The translations under genes were made by a program, and so were the position numbers. A stretch of DNA of 44,030 nucleotides, from NCBI GenBank assembly GCA_041402125.1, contig JAWKSY010000026.1, positions 1 through 44,030 of the forward strand, read 5' to 3'. The notes below the pieces were generated by a model. The model was not told where the DNA came from, did not search any database, and saw nothing but the letters and a program-made list of their open reading frames with translations. Positions within the stretch are counted from its first letter, which is position 1; each line of letters starts with the position of its first letter. This DNA comes from JAWKSY01 sp041402125 (GTDB taxonomy: Bacteria > Planctomycetota > GCA-002687715 > DRQF01). Shown piece after piece: positions 24,821-33,487 of the stretch.

Positions 24821-25146
24821 CGGTTCGAGCTCGACGAGAAGGTGACCTCGGCTTCCAGTCCGGAAACGTTCTCGACCTCGAGGCGCGCCGCGCCGTCGAC
24901 CTCGACGGAGTCGTCGTCATCCTCCTCGAGGATCTCGTCGTAGAGTTCGCCGCCGGTGGCGTCGTAGGCGCGGACCCGGACCGAACCGGGCCCCTCGTTC
25001 TCGAAGTCGCAGTCGCCGAAGGGCGAGCGGAAGCTCCCGCTGCCGCCCGGCGGAAGGAGGAGCCGGCTGTTCACCGTCGTGCTCGAGCAGGCGCCGAGGA
25101 CGCCCAGGGCGAGGACGAGGGCCGTCCCCGAGATCGTGTTTCGCAT
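24817..25146 (-). CDS. Small lipoprotein of unknown function (paralog of the following gene)
   Basis: 109 residues with lipobox V-L-G-A-C (Cys20). The mature domain has F-E-N-E-G-P-G-S-V-R-V, an acidic E-E-D-D-D-D-S patch, and a closing L-E-V-E-N-V-S strand. It matches its neighbour in length and element order, so the two arose by tandem duplication. It is the first gene of a likely lipoprotein-lipoprotein-S9 peptidase transcript, with a good promoter at 25194-25222 and GGGAGAA before the ATG. Confidence 0.75.
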   Translation of the reverse strand: MRNTISGTALVLALGVLGACSSTTVNSRLLLPPGGSGSFRSPFGDCDFENEGPGSVRVRAYDATGGELYDEILEEDDDDSVEVDGAARLEVENVSGLEAEVTFSSSSNR

Positions 25147-25193
25147 CGCGTTCTCCCGCGTCGGATCCCCGCTCCGTCGACGCTCCGTCGAGA

Positions 25194-25222
25194 ACGATAC
25201 GACGCCGCGCCGACCCTGTCAG
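25194..25222 (-). promoter_or_regulatory. Promoter of the lipoprotein pair (and possibly the S9 peptidase)
   Basis: On the minus strand CTGACA (25222-25217, 5 of 6 to TTGACA) and TATCGT (25199-25194) are separated by exactly 17 nt. The start would be near 25187, about 40 nt before the ATG at 25146. Confidence 0.5.
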
Positions 25223-25298
25223 GCGTTCCGGCCGCAAAACCGGCCCTTCACCGTCACCAGCCCTTCGCCTCCGTCTGGGGAAGGCGGCGGGGATCGAG

Positions 25299-25944
25299 AT
25301 GGATGACGCGGCGGATCGCGAGGCCTTTCGCTGGTTGCTCGAGCGGGAGCGGTGCGGCAGGAGATCGCGTCGATGATCGGGATGCGTCCGCCGGGGGCGG
25401 CCTCGATGCGGCACTCGAGCGCTTCTTCGCGCTCCCGGCGAGCGAGGGGCTCGACGCCCTCGACCCGCGGACCGCGGTGGTGGAGGTCTTCACGGACTGG
25501 TTCGCCCTCGATTACCGTTCGGTATCCGGCGCCCCGACGCTCGCCGAGCAGTGCCCCCGTCGGGCCTTCCTCGGCCCGGTCACGCGCGAGCTCCTCGAGG
25601 CGCGGCTCGCGGCGCCGCTCCGCCTCCTCGCGGTGCGGGCCGTCGCGAAGGAGGGGAGGGCCTCCTTTCTCGACCTCGAGACCGAGGAGATCCTCACCGT
25701 CCGCGACCCCCGCCTGCGCGCCGAGCCGCCGCGTCCCGGGCAGCGGCTCCTCGGTCGGCTCGTGCCGCACGGCCCCTTCACCTTCCTCGAGGCGACCTCG
25801 CCCTTCCTCGCCGGTGATGACCTGCTCCGCGACGTCCTCGCCGGAAGGGCCGCCCCCGGCCGGCCCTGGCTCCTCGGCCGGGAGGCGCGCGTCAGCCGCG
25901 CGCTGCTCGCTCGCGAGGGACGCCTCGATCTTCCGGACGATTAG
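25299..25944 (+). CDS. Protein of unknown function, 'DWF-x-x-D-x-R-S' family, with two apparent frameshifts near the 5' end
   Basis: From about 25396 the frame is intact and clearly homologous to the gene at 29434-30096: shared D-W-F-x-x-D-(Y/H)-R-S, E-A-R-x-x-A-P-L-R, and L-G-R-L-V-x-H-G. The N-terminal third is homologous only if three frames are joined. M-D-D-A-A-D-R-E-A-F-R-W-L-L-E-R-E-R runs from the ATG at 25299, then V-R-Q-E-I-A-S-M-I-G-M-R-P-P, then G-L-D-A-A-L-E-R-F-F. Each join is a -1 shift: one near 25352, one in the G5 run at 25393-25397. About 215 residues when repaired. The uninterrupted frame from 25303 gives 213 residues with a wrong N-terminus. Function unknown. Confidence 0.6.
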
Positions 25945-26052
25945 TGCTCCTTATCGAGATCCTCAGTCCGAATGCGGACATCTTCCGGTCCGGCCCCCGT
26001 AGGCTCGGGATGCGCCCGCCGACGCGGGCGGCCCGGAACGGAGCGGAAGACC

Positions 26053-26463
26053 ATGAAGTACCTGATGATCCTGGGCGCGGCGATCCTCATCGGCGCGGTG
26101 TCGGTGGTCCTGGCGGTGGCGGCGAACAAGCCCTCGGCGACCGACGCGGACGAGGCCCAGGCGATCCACGACTACCTCCACGGCCCGGCGAATCTCGCCG
26201 TCCGCTTCCGTCCGAAGGAGAGCGTCATCGGCCCCGAGGTCACGACCCGGCCTCACCCGAGGCGGACCGAGCTCTTCGTGGCGGGCGTCACCGGCCAGGC
26301 GGATCGGGCCGAGATCGTCGCGAAGCTGCGCGCCGCGCAGATGAAGCGGGGCTGGAAGCCGATCGAGGTCGAGTTCCGCGAGGCCTACATCAATCACGTC
26401 ATCGCGGGCGGCGTCGTGAGTCGCGACGAGGGGAAGCTGATCGAGCGCGTCTCGATCCCCTGA
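26053..26463 (+). CDS. Small membrane-anchored protein of unknown function
   Basis: 136 residues from the ATG at 26053, with GGAGCGGAAG upstream. One N-terminal transmembrane helix (about 3-23), then a soluble domain with H-D-Y-L-H-G-P-A-N-L-A-V-R and W-K-P-I-E-V-E-F-R-E-A-Y. The frame extends upstream to 25972, but that part is not hydrophobic and lacks an SD. No family was recognised. The family 1 repeat follows about 65 nt after its stop. Confidence 0.65.
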   Translation: MKYLMILGAAILIGAVSVVLAVAANKPSATDADEAQAIHDYLHGPANLAVRFRPKESVIGPEVTTRPHPRRTELFVAGVTGQADRAEIVAKLRAAQMKRGWKPIEVEFREAYINHVIAGGVVSRDEGKLIERVSIP

Positions 26464-26528
26464 TCGCGTTCGAGCGCTCGCGAGACCGAGGCAACGGAAT
26501 GCCCGTACTGCGCCCGTTGCCCGGTGAG

Positions 26529-26637
26529 ATGCAGGTACGGTGCCAGTCACCCGATGTGCATTTCCGTTCCACGGCATTCGCTCGCGAGACCGGGTCGCCC
26601 GGAAATGCACATCGGGTGACTGGCACCGTACCTGCAT
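26529..26637. repeat. 109-bp palindromic element (family 1, locus III)
   Basis: Perfect 38-bp arms (26529-26566, 26600-26637) and a 33-nt loop. Arm position 6 is G instead of C and the other arm has the matching change, preserving the pairing. It lies between the 26053 gene and the terminator at 26692. Confidence 0.93.
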
Positions 26638-26691
26638 CCTTCGCTCGAGACCGAGCGACCGCGGCGTCCCGGCGCACCCCGCAAACAAGAC

Positions 26692-26725
26692 GGGCCCTCC
26701 GCTCCGTGTCCGGAGCGGAGGGCCC
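26692..26725 (-). terminator. Intrinsic terminator of the phytase-esterase-like gene
   Basis: A perfect 15-bp stem (GGGCCCTCCGCTCCG, 26692-26706, with 26711-26725) and 4-nt loop, 21 nt beyond the stop at 26747. It is followed on the minus strand by GTCTTGTTTG. This is the best terminator in the window. Confidence 0.75.
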
Positions 26726-26746
26726 GTTCTTCGGCCGGAGCCTTCG

Positions 26747-29107
26747 TCAGGGCAGCGGGTTCACGAAGGGCCCGACGTTGACGAGGCGGCTCTCCACCTC
26801 GCCGCCGTCGTTGTCGAGGCCGACCCAGAGCTTCCCGCCGTTCGTGAGGGCGAGGCCCTCGACCTTCTCGTAGGGGAAGAAGTCGGCGAGGACGTCGGCG
26901 ACCTCGTGCTTCACGACCGTGTCGCTCGCATCGGGGAGGCCGTCGGCGTCGGGCGTGAGGCCCGAGAGGTCGAAGGCGTAGATCTTCTTCAGCGCCGAGC
27001 CGAGGGCGATGCCCTTGTCACGCTCGATGACCATGTACTGGTCCGGACCGATCGTCGAGATCTCGGAGAGGCCGGCCCAGTTGTCGCCGTCGTTCGAGTC
27101 GAGCTCGAGGAAGAAGAACTCCCAGTCGCCGCCGATGCGGCCGGTGCCGGAGGCGGCGGCCTGCATCAGGTCGTAGCGGGCGATGCGCGCGTAGCGCGGT
27201 CCCATCGGAAACTCGTTCGCGAAGTCGCGCTGGACGCAGGCGAGGAGGTAGCGGCCGTCGCACGAGAGGGTGACACCCTCGAAGCCGTTGCTGCGGATCT
27301 GCTGACCGCCGGCCGCGCCCTGCGCCGAGCCCGCGATCATCGGATCGGCGGCGGGATCGATCGCGGCGGGAAGCTGGATCTCGCGCACGACCTGGCCCCA
27401 GAAGTCGACCTGGACGAGGAGGTTCGGGTTCGAGGAGGCGTTGCCCTCGACCGCGATCCACCAGCCGCCCGGGAAGTAGCCGGGGCCCGTCTTCCGGATC
27501 GAGTGATCGCGGCAGATGCCCTCGCAGTCGTAGCGCATCTGCTGGCCGTTCAGCGTGACGTTGCGGATCGGCTTCACCTGGGCGAAGGGACCGCCCGTGT
27601 TGATGCGGAAGATCTGCGTCGGCGCCGCGTCATCCGGGATGGCGTGGAGGAAGCCGAAGCCCGCATCGCAGAGACCCGACAGCGCCGCGAAGGGCTTCTT
27701 GTAGCTGTTCGAGTAGAGCTGCGGGCGGTCGACGGAGGGGAGCCCCTGGAGGCCGGAGAAGCCCTCGAAGATCGAGATCGTGCCCGAGCCCTCGTCGGCG
27801 GTGACGACCAGCTTGCGCGACTCGATGACGATGATGCCTTCAGGCGAGATGCCCGTCGGCAGGATCTGCTCGAGCTTGCGGTGGTTCTGGTTCTGGATGC
27901 GGTAGACGCCCATGAAGGATCCGCGCTCCGAGATCACGAAGGCGTAGTCCTTGTTGCCGAAGGTGGCGGTGGCGACGCCCTCGACCTCGATGCCCTTGTT
28001 CTCGGAACGCCCGTCGGGGTAGTACGAGAACTGCACCGCGGCGCGCTCCATCTCGCCGCCGTCATCGCCCCGGAACTGCCCGTTGAGCTTCCAGACGCTG
28101 AAGCCGCGGCCGCCCGAGAAGTTCAGCTCGCCCTCGTCGGCGGTGAAGATCGTCTGGCCGTCGGGGCTGAAGGCGATGCCGTCCGGGAAGCGGTAGCCGG
28201 GGGCGACGAGGTTGCCGCCGCCGTCCTCTTCCATCGGGGCGTCGCCCGGGTAGTTCTGCGTGAGGGAGATCGTGTCGTCCTCGATGAGGTCGGCCTTGCG
28301 GTTCGAGACCTGGCCGAGCGAGAAGACGTTCAGGATCACCGGGTTCGCGGGGTTCGCGATGCTGAGGATCGCGAGGCCGTTGTTCTCCTGCAGCGAGACC
28401 GCGGCCTTGGTGCCGTGGATGTCGACGAACTCCGGCTGCGGGTCGGTGGGGTAGAGGAGCCCCGCCATGATGGCCGGCGTGAGCTGCATGTCGACGACGA
28501 GCGAGGCGGCCGGGTTCAGGGTGTCGACGGTGATGACCTGGATGAGGCCGGCCGGGCTGACGTCGTTCGGGTTGCCGGGCGCGTCCTCGTCGGTCACGAG
28601 GCCGCCGTCGAGGATGACCGGCTCGTTCTCGATCGCGAGGACCGCGACAAGGTTGCCCGCGATCTCGGTGAGCTTGATGCTGTCGGGGTGGTAGCCGACC
28701 GGGATGTCGCCGAGCAGGACCGGCGAGGTGGGCGCGGTCATGTCGAAGACGACGACCTTCGAGTTACCGAAGGCGGGCGCCGGGGCGCCTTCCTGCTTCT
28801 TCTCGACCCAGACCGCGACGACCGCGATGTCGCCGTGCACCGAGACGCTGGTCGGCTCGCCGCCGACCGGGATCTCGTACAGGAACACAGGGGCGTTCTG
28901 ATCGGTGATGTCGACCAGGCCGACGCTCTCCGAGGCCGAGTTCGTGTAGATCAGCGTCGAGCCGTCGTTCGAGACGTCGACGATCTCCGCCACGCCGGGA
29001 ACGCCCACCGAGGCGACCGGCTTGAAGCGGAGTGTTCCCTGGGCCTGCGTCGCGCTCACCAGCGCGCCGAGCACGACCACCACGGCCATCCACCGCGTTG
29101 CACGCAT
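26747..29107 (-). CDS. Secreted esterase-like-activity-of-phytase / choice-of-anchor-I type beta-propeller protein
   Basis: 786 residues from the ATG at 29107 (GGAG 9 nt upstream), which leaves a clean signal peptide ending S-A-T-Q-A-Q. The N-terminal half is a propeller with repeated V-D-I-T-D-x-x-A-P-V and G-I-A-F-S-P-D-G-Q-T-I-F-T-A-D-E-G-E motifs, typical of choice-of-anchor I / alkaline-phosphatase-associated proteins. The C-terminal half has N-G-F-E-G-V-T, D-N-W-A-G-L-S-E and V-E-G-L-A-L-T-N-G-G-K-L, the pattern of the phytase esterase-like domain. It is probably periplasmic or extracellular; the substrate is not evident. The frame stays open to 29215, but the extra residues are not signal-like. 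Confidence 0.85.
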   Translation of the reverse strand: MRATRWMAVVVVLGALVSATQAQGTLRFKPVASVGVPGVAEIVDVSNDGSTLIYTNSASESVGLVDITDQNAPVFLYEIPVGGEPTSVSVHGDIAVVAVWVEKKQEGAPAPAFGNSKVVVFDMTAPTSPVLLGDIPVGYHPDSIKLTEIAGNLVAVLAIENEPVILDGGLVTDEDAPGNPNDVSPAGLIQVITVDTLNPAASLVVDMQLTPAIMAGLLYPTDPQPEFVDIHGTKAAVSLQENNGLAILSIANPANPVILNVFSLGQVSNRKADLIEDDTISLTQNYPGDAPMEEDGGGNLVAPGYRFPDGIAFSPDGQTIFTADEGELNFSGGRGFSVWKLNGQFRGDDGGEMERAAVQFSYYPDGRSENKGIEVEGVATATFGNKDYAFVISERGSFMGVYRIQNQNHRKLEQILPTGISPEGIIVIESRKLVVTADEGSGTISIFEGFSGLQGLPSVDRPQLYSNSYKKPFAALSGLCDAGFGFLHAIPDDAAPTQIFRINTGGPFAQVKPIRNVTLNGQQMRYDCEGICRDHSIRKTGPGYFPGGWWIAVEGNASSNPNLLVQVDFWGQVVREIQLPAAIDPAADPMIAGSAQGAAGGQQIRSNGFEGVTLSCDGRYLLACVQRDFANEFPMGPRYARIARYDLMQAAASGTGRIGGDWEFFFLELDSNDGDNWAGLSEISTIGPDQYMVIERDKGIALGSALKKIYAFDLSGLTPDADGLPDASDTVVKHEVADVLADFFPYEKVEGLALTNGGKLWVGLDNDGGEVESRLVNVGPFVNPLP

Positions 29108-29433
29108 GCTGTCCATCTCCAGATTCACGGGTACGGGGGCGGCCCGCGCGGCCGCTCCTCGCGCGCAACCTAAGAGCCCCGGAGACACGGGACAGGGGCG
29201 TCGCGGGCTTCTCAAACGGCCTTCACGCGGGCCTCATCCGCTTCCCTCGAAACGGACCCGCGCCGCCCGTTTCGTCCTCGTGATCGGCTTCGCAAGGATT
29301 CCCAAGTGCGGCTGCCGCGCGCGCTTCGACGCGCTCCCGACGACGCCCGATAGCCTTCGCGAATTCTCACCGTCACCCCGCCTCACCGGCTCCGTCAGGT
29401 GGATGGGCCAGGGGACCACGAGGAGGAAGCGCC

Positions 29434-30096
29434 ATGTACACGATCGATCGCCCGAAGACCGCCGCCCACTGGATCGAGGAGCACGACCGATTCCTCGACG
29501 TCGTCGACGAGATGGGCCGACGCTTCGTCGGCCCCGACGAGACCCAGGCGGGCGTCGACCGCTTCCTCGGATCACCGCCGCCCACCGCGATGATCCACGT
29601 TCCCGAGCCCGAGCTCGTCCGCTGGCTCTTCTGGGACTGGTTCCTCTTCGATCACCGTTCCGAGAAGGACGCGCGCCCGCTCTTCGAGAAGGTCGGCCTC
29701 CCCGCCGCGACGTCCACCGTCACCCGCGCGATCGTCGAGGCGCGATGCAGCGCGCCGCTTCGCTTCTTCCGCGTGGAGACCGTCGGCGACGACGGCCAGC
29801 TCGCCCTCACCGACGCGCTCACTACCCGGGCCCACGTCGGCCACGACCCGCGGCGCGGCCACGAGCAGGTCCTCGAGTCGAGCTACGTCCTCGGCCGCCT
29901 GGTCGACCACGGCCGCTACCGCTTCCTCATCGACGTGGCCCCCGTCCGCGCCGAGGACTTCGACCACGTGGTCGAGCTCCTCGCCGAGCACCGCGCCATC
30001 GAGGGCGCGCACCTCCGCGCCGATCGCGTCCCCTCGGCCTGGCTCTGGCACTGTTCGGCGCTCGAGTACCTCGAGCGCCCGCCCACGGAGGGGTGA
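29434..30096 (+). CDS. Protein of unknown function, intact paralog of the 25299 gene
   Basis: 220 residues; AGGAGGAAG 5 nt before the ATG. It is a soluble protein with no signal or membrane segment. Conserved with the 25299 product: H-W-I-E-E-H-D-R-F-L region, D-R-F-L-G, W-D-W-F-L-F-D-H-R-S, E-A-R-C-S-A-P-L-R-F-F, and L-G-R-L-V-D-H-G-R-Y-R-F-L. The D-W-F-x-x-D signature recalls small domains found in SEC-C-motif-associated proteins, but I cannot assign a family with confidence. It lies 327 nt from the neighbouring divergent gene. Confidence 0.75.
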   Translation: MYTIDRPKTAAHWIEEHDRFLDVVDEMGRRFVGPDETQAGVDRFLGSPPPTAMIHVPEPELVRWLFWDWFLFDHRSEKDARPLFEKVGLPAATSTVTRAIVEARCSAPLRFFRVETVGDDGQLALTDALTTRAHVGHDPRRGHEQVLESSYVLGRLVDHGRYRFLIDVAPVRAEDFDHVVELLAEHRAIEGAHLRADRVPSAWLWHCSALEYLERPPTEG

Positions 30097-30295
30097 GCCT
30101 TGGGCCCGGCGGGGCGGCGTCGTCTCCGGAACTTTCCCCGTCCCGCCGACTCCCCGGGAATATCCTCATCCCCGATCTCGTCGCGGGAGTAGGATCGGCC
30201 GATTGGCGGCCGGCGTCGCCGCATGCGGCTCGATCCGACGTTTCCGTCGGCCCGGAGCCCGGAGCCCGGCGCACGGAGACCGGAGAACGAGTCCG

Positions 30296-30995
30296 ATGAA
30301 GCGCATCAACTTCCTGGTCTCGCGGCCGCCTCGCTGCTCTTCCTCGCTCCTGGTCGACGTTGTCCTGCAACGGCATCGAGCTCGTCTCCCAGTCGGGCCT
30401 GGAGATGGCGATCGCGCGCTCCTCGCCGTCGGACATGATCGAGGATTTCGTGCGCGAGTCCGCGAAGGATGGGGTGGCGGAGAAGGCCCCCGACGAGGTC
30501 CTGAACGGCCTCGAGAACGAGACGCTTGAGAATCTCGAGATCGCCTACCTCGCGGTGTTCGCCCTCGTGACGATCCTCGTCGGTCTCGTCTCGGCCTCCC
30601 TGCAACTGTTCCGCTCGAACGACCTCCTCGGCCATCCCGCCGTCTACGCCACCCTCGCCCTGCTCCTGCTCCTCGGACAGCAGTTCGTCCTCGAGGCTCC
30701 CCTCGACGTCGCCTGGCGCGAGTCGAAGGCGTCCGCGGAGAGCGAGGAAGCGAAGGACGACTTCGTCGCGAAGGCTCTCAGCCAGTCCGTCTTCACGCAG
30801 GAGCGGAAGACCTTCTGGTTCCACCTCGAGCTGCTATTGCTCGGAGTCCCTGCCCTCGCCTTCGCCTACCGGATCCTCCCCGACGGTTCGCGACGCGAGA
30901 GGCGGTCGGAGCCTCGCCCCGAGTCCTCGCCCGCTGAGTCCGCCGACCCCTCGGACTACGGACCTTCAGGCCCCGCGCCCGCGTCGGACGTCTGA
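30296..30995 (+). CDS. Four-helix membrane protein of unknown function, with two apparent 1-nt deletions in the signal region
   Basis: The longest single frame starts at a TTG (30360). Reading M-K-R-I-N-F-L-V from the ATG at 30296, then A-A-A-S-L-L-F-L-A-P, then W-S-T-L-S-C-N-G-I-E restores an N-terminus that matches the adjacent paralog (M-K-R-L-H-L-L-L... F-F-A-P-W-T-T-L). Two -1 shifts are needed, near 30320 and 30350. Three further helices follow: L-A-V-F-A-L-V-T-I-L-V-G-L-V, Y-A-T-L-A-L-L-L-L-L-G, and L-E-L-L-L-L-G-V-P-A. N-D-L-L-G-H-P-A-V-Y-A is shared with the next gene. Function unknown. Confidence 0.6.
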
Positions 30996-31033
30996 TTCGC
31001 CGCTCGGATGCGTCCGCCGGCCCGAGGATCTCG

Positions 31034-31756
31034 ATGAAGCGGCTCCACCTCCTTCTCCTCGCCTCGGCCTTCGCGCTCTTTTTCGCGCCCTGGACCACGC
31101 TCTTCTTCGAGGGGCCGGCGGGCGTCTGGCAGACGGGATTCCAGAGGACCGCCGCCCGCGAGACCGTCGATCCCGACTTCGACTGGGAGATCGCGGGGTT
31201 CGGAACCGCGTTCCGCAGGCCCCAGGACGTCCACGCTCGTCTCAGGAAGCACCGCGAGTTCGCCTCGGATGCGCCCCAGCTTCGAGTGATCCTGGCGCTG
31301 ATCGCCGTCTCCTTCGGCCTTCTCGCGGCCGCGCGCCGGATCCATCCCCGGAACGACCGCCTCGGTCACCCCGCGATCTACGCCGGCCTGGCCTTCGTAC
31401 TTCTCGTCGTGGATGAGGCGCTCCGCGTCGACCTCGTCGAACGGGTGCGGTACCGCTGGGCCTGGTCACGCTCGGCGAGGGGCGGATTCGATTCAGCGTC
31501 AGGAGGGGGCGATTTCGGCTTCGGCCCCTTCGAGCCGAGGTACCCGACGGTCTGGTTCCTGCTCGAGCTCCTTGTTCTCGCCGTAGTGGTCGGGCTCGCC
31601 GTCGCCGATCGCATCTTCGCGAGATGGACGACGCGGCTCGCCGCCCTCGAACGCGATCCCGGAGTCACCGAGGATGTCGCCGCGGCCGTTGCGGCCCGCG
31701 CGCGCGCCGACGAGAATCGTCTCGACGCCTCGCGCGATTCACGGAGCCCTTCATGA
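31034..31756 (+). CDS. Four-helix membrane protein of unknown function (intact paralog of the 30296 gene)
   Basis: 240 residues with an N-terminal hydrophobic segment (F-A-L-F-F-A-P-W). A polar loop is followed by three more helices (V-I-L-A-L-I-A-V-S-F-G-L-L, Y-A-G-L-A-F-V-L-L-V-V, L-L-E-L-L-V-L-A-V-V-V-G-L). The N-D-R-L-G-H-P-A-I-Y-A motif is shared with its neighbour, showing tandem duplication. The stop overlaps the SDR gene start as ATGA, so expression of the two is coupled. No known family was recognised. Confidence 0.72.
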   Translation: MKRLHLLLLASAFALFFAPWTTLFFEGPAGVWQTGFQRTAARETVDPDFDWEIAGFGTAFRRPQDVHARLRKHREFASDAPQLRVILALIAVSFGLLAAARRIHPRNDRLGHPAIYAGLAFVLLVVDEALRVDLVERVRYRWAWSRSARGGFDSASGGGDFGFGPFEPRYPTVWFLLELLVLAVVVGLAVADRIFARWTTRLAALERDPGVTEDVAAAVAARARADENRLDASRDSRSPS

Positions 31757-32760
31757 CCCAGCTCACCGGAAAGGTCGCCCTCGTCGCCGGCGCCACGCGC
31801 GGCGCCGGCCGCGGCATCGCCCGCGCCCTCGGCGAGGCGGGTGCGACCGTCTACGGCACGGGCCGCAGCACCCGCTCGCGCCCGGCTTCCGACCCGAAGC
31901 GCCCGGAGACCATCGAGGAGACGGCCGAGCTCGTCACCGCCGCCGGCGGCCGCGGCATCGCCGTCCGCGTCGACCACACCGACGAGCCCGCCGTCGCCGC
32001 CCTCATCGACCGCATCCGCGCCGAGGAGGGCCGCCTCGACATCCTCGTCAACGACATCTGGGGCGGCGACGCTCTCACCGAGTGGGGCAAGCCCGTCTGG
32101 GAGCTGGACCTTGCGACCGGTTTCAAGATGATGGAGCGGGCCATCCACACCCACATCATCACCACCCGTCACGCGCTCCCCCTCATGCGGGAAGGGGAGG
32201 GCGGTCTCCTCGTCGAGATCACCGACGGCGCCTTCCTCGGCTACCGCGGCCAGCTTTTCTACGACCTCTGCAAGTCCACCGCGATCCGCCTCGCCTACGC
32301 GCTCTCCATCGAGCTCGAGCGCGAGCCCATCACCGCCCTGGCCCTCACCCCCGGCTTCCTCCGCTCCGAAGCCGTCCTCGACCACTTCGGCGTCACCGAG
32401 GCCACCTGGCGCGACGCCATCGCGCGCGACCCCCACTTCGCCCACTCCGAAACCCCGCTCCTCGTCGGCCGCGTCGTCGCCGCCCTCGCCGCCGACCCGC
32501 AAGTCTCCCGCTTCGCCGGCCAGCCTCTCGCCTCCTGGGACCTCACCCGCCACTACGACCTCCACGACGTCGACGGCTTGCGCCCCCACTGGGACGAGCA
32601 CCTCGACGCCGCCATCACCGCCATCCTCGCCTCCCCGTCCCCTTCCCCCGACGACCTCTTCCTCCTCCGCATCCGCCGCCCCCAGATCGACTTCGACCCC
32701 ACGCGGGCCGAGCAGCGCGCGGCGATCACGGCCTATCTCGAGAAGCACGAAGGGGCCTGA
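31753..32760 (+). CDS. Short-chain dehydrogenase/reductase (SDR), DHRS1-like
   Basis: 335 residues from the ATG at 31753 (ATGA overlap with the upstream gene). The frame is open from 31624, but homology starts here. The cofactor motif is G-A-T-R-G-A-G-R-G at 13-21. The usual N-N-A-G is replaced by N-D-I-W-G-G (100-105). The catalytic Y170-D-L-C-K174 fits YxxxK. An extended C-terminus of about 60 residues carries W-D-L-T-R-H-Y and P-Q-I-D-F-D-P. It is probably an NAD(P)-dependent oxidoreductase; the substrate is unknown. Confidence 0.9.
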   Translation: MTQLTGKVALVAGATRGAGRGIARALGEAGATVYGTGRSTRSRPASDPKRPETIEETAELVTAAGGRGIAVRVDHTDEPAVAALIDRIRAEEGRLDILVNDIWGGDALTEWGKPVWELDLATGFKMMERAIHTHIITTRHALPLMREGEGGLLVEITDGAFLGYRGQLFYDLCKSTAIRLAYALSIELEREPITALALTPGFLRSEAVLDHFGVTEATWRDAIARDPHFAHSETPLLVGRVVAALAADPQVSRFAGQPLASWDLTRHYDLHDVDGLRPHWDEHLDAAITAILASPSPSPDDLFLLRIRRPQIDFDPTRAEQRAAITAYLEKHEGA

Positions 32761-32911
32761 CGGCGCCGCTCTGCCTTCGCCCGCGCCCCGATGGAGGCGT
32801 CGAGAGGCGAGCAGTGGCGGCGATCACGGTAGACGATCCCCGAGCCCGGATGGACGCCGCCCCGGCCTGCTCCATCATGGCGGCTCGAAGTGCAGGCCCG
32901 AGGACCCGACC

Positions 32912-33485
32912 ATGCCGCTTTCCATGCGCCCCGGCGACGCCGTCGCCGTCCGGATCAATGCCCACCGCGCGGGCTGGAACGGGACGATCTGCCAGAACCC
33001 CACCGCCTGGGACTGCGGTGGCCAGTCGGACTTCCGCATCTCGCACTGCGAACGGCCGTCGAGCTGCTTCCACATCCACACCTTCGACGAGCAGGAGCCG
33101 CGGGTGGAGTTCGACGAGCAGGGCTCGCACTGGCTGCTCGCCGAGGACATCCACGCGCTCGACGACCAGATCCTCTTCTTCTACAACTTCCCCTTCTCCG
33201 AACCCCTCGGCGTGCGCGAGGGCGCGAGCGCGGCGCGCATCGTCTACGGCGCCTACCGCGTCAAGTCGGTGATCTCTCGGCAGCCGCAACTACCACGGGG
33301 AGTGGATCGTCCGCCCGCACGAGGACGGCTGGATCCGGCTCGCGGAGCTCGGCGTGAAGTTCCCGCGGCATCGCTCGCTTTCAGGCGGTCCCTACATCCA
33401 GCAGGTGGATCGTTCGGCCGCCGAGCGCATCTTCGAGGACGCGAAGCGGGTGGCGAAGGAAAGCCCGAGGCTCTCTCCCAAGTGA
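32912..33485 (+). CDS. Defence-island protein with an N-terminal 'GWNGTIC' Cys-rich domain (one frameshift)
   Basis: ATG at 32912 with GAGGA 9 nt before. The first ~120 residues (V-R-I-N-A-H-R-A-G-W-N-G-T-I-C-Q-N-P, then C-x-x-x-C-type spaced cysteines and H-I-H-T-F) resemble the N-terminal domain of several nuclease/helicase-like proteins in restriction loci. This is recalled family knowledge and not verified. Near 33275 the frame shifts by +1 and continues as N-Y-H-G-E-W-I-V-R-P-H-E-D-G-W-I-R-L to a TGA at 33485, 2 nt before the AAA+ locus. About 190 residues when repaired. Confidence 0.5.
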
Positions 33486-33487
33486 CC

